Position numbers and translations under genes: made by a program. Under the pieces are notes generated by a model that did no database searches, had not been told where the DNA came from, and was given only the letters and a program-made list of their open reading frames with translations. From Microcaldota archaeon (GTDB lineage Archaea > B1Sed10-29 > WALL01 > WAMD01): a stretch of 7,342 bases of DNA. The stretch is from the NCBI GenBank assembly GCA_027077895.1, contig JALWQZ010000020.1:1-7342 (forward strand). The letters run 5' to 3'. Shown here piece by piece: positions 7,287 to 7,342 of the stretch (positions are counted from its first letter, which is position 1; each line of letters starts with the position of its first letter).

Positions 7287-7321
7287 CAATTATCTTTTAG
7301 TTGTGGTTGTTTAAAACTCAT
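7286..7321 (-). other. Possible 11-codon upstream reading frame overlapping the DP1 start
   Basis: An ATG at 7321 opens a frame encoding MSFKQPQLKDN, whose TGA stop shares its A with the DP1 ATG (TGATG). An in-frame TGA lies just upstream, so this is a closed mini-frame and not the tail of another gene. If transcription starts near 7312, as the TATA-like element suggests, this ATG would not be in the mRNA. It matters only if a start site lies further upstream. It may well be chance. Confidence 0.15.
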
Positions 7322-7335
7322 GTATACTCAAAAGA

Positions 7336-7342
7336 ATATAAA
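7336..7342 (-). promoter_or_regulatory. Possible TATA box of the DP1-DP2 operon
   Basis: On the minus strand the window edge reads TTTATAT. With the usual archaeal spacing a transcript would start near 7312, giving a 5' leader of about 25 nt before the DP1 ATG at 7286. The upstream BRE would fall outside the window, so the call rests on the TATA-like string and its spacing only. Confidence 0.35.

Overview
The window is archaeal chromosomal DNA, moderately AT-rich (roughly 40% GC by eye). An Orc1/Cdc6 initiator, both subunits of the archaea-specific replicative DNA polymerase D, and an archaeal SepF point to an archaeon that replicates with PolD and divides with FtsZ. That fits Euryarchaeota or a related PolD/FtsZ lineage such as Altiarchaeota or a DPANN group, and argues against Thermoproteota of the Sulfolobus type. 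I cannot place it further without a search. There are no rRNA, tRNA, CRISPR or mobile-element signatures. Five genes fill almost all of the sequence.

Layout from left to right: (1) orc1/cdc6 on the minus strand (14-1207). (2) An 86-bp divergent intergenic region (1208-1293) with several AT-rich palindromes, probably a shared promoter region. (3) A plus-strand pair, sepF (1294-1668) and a 260-residue, C-terminally membrane-anchored protein of unknown function (1677-2459), separated by 8 bp that lie within a perfect 12-bp palindrome. (4) A 14-bp convergent gap. (5) A minus-strand PolD operon, DP1 (small subunit, 5778-7286) followed by DP2 (large subunit, 2474-5809), whose reading frames overlap by about 30 bp. 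A TATA-like element and a tiny upstream frame precede DP1 at the right edge.

The genes form a replication-plus-division cluster. Orc1/Cdc6 marks origins and loads the helicase, PolD synthesises DNA, and SepF tethers the FtsZ ring to the membrane. The least explained member is the tail-anchored protein coupled to sepF. It has no recognised name, carries an internal duplication of a VP-x-[WY] ... [ND]-x-V-[TS]-G module, and is the best candidate here for an undescribed component, possibly a division or envelope partner of SepF. Two polymerase details also deserve checking: an Asp where the small subunit normally has the first His of its GHxH metal motif, and a DCDGDEN active-site core in the large subunit.
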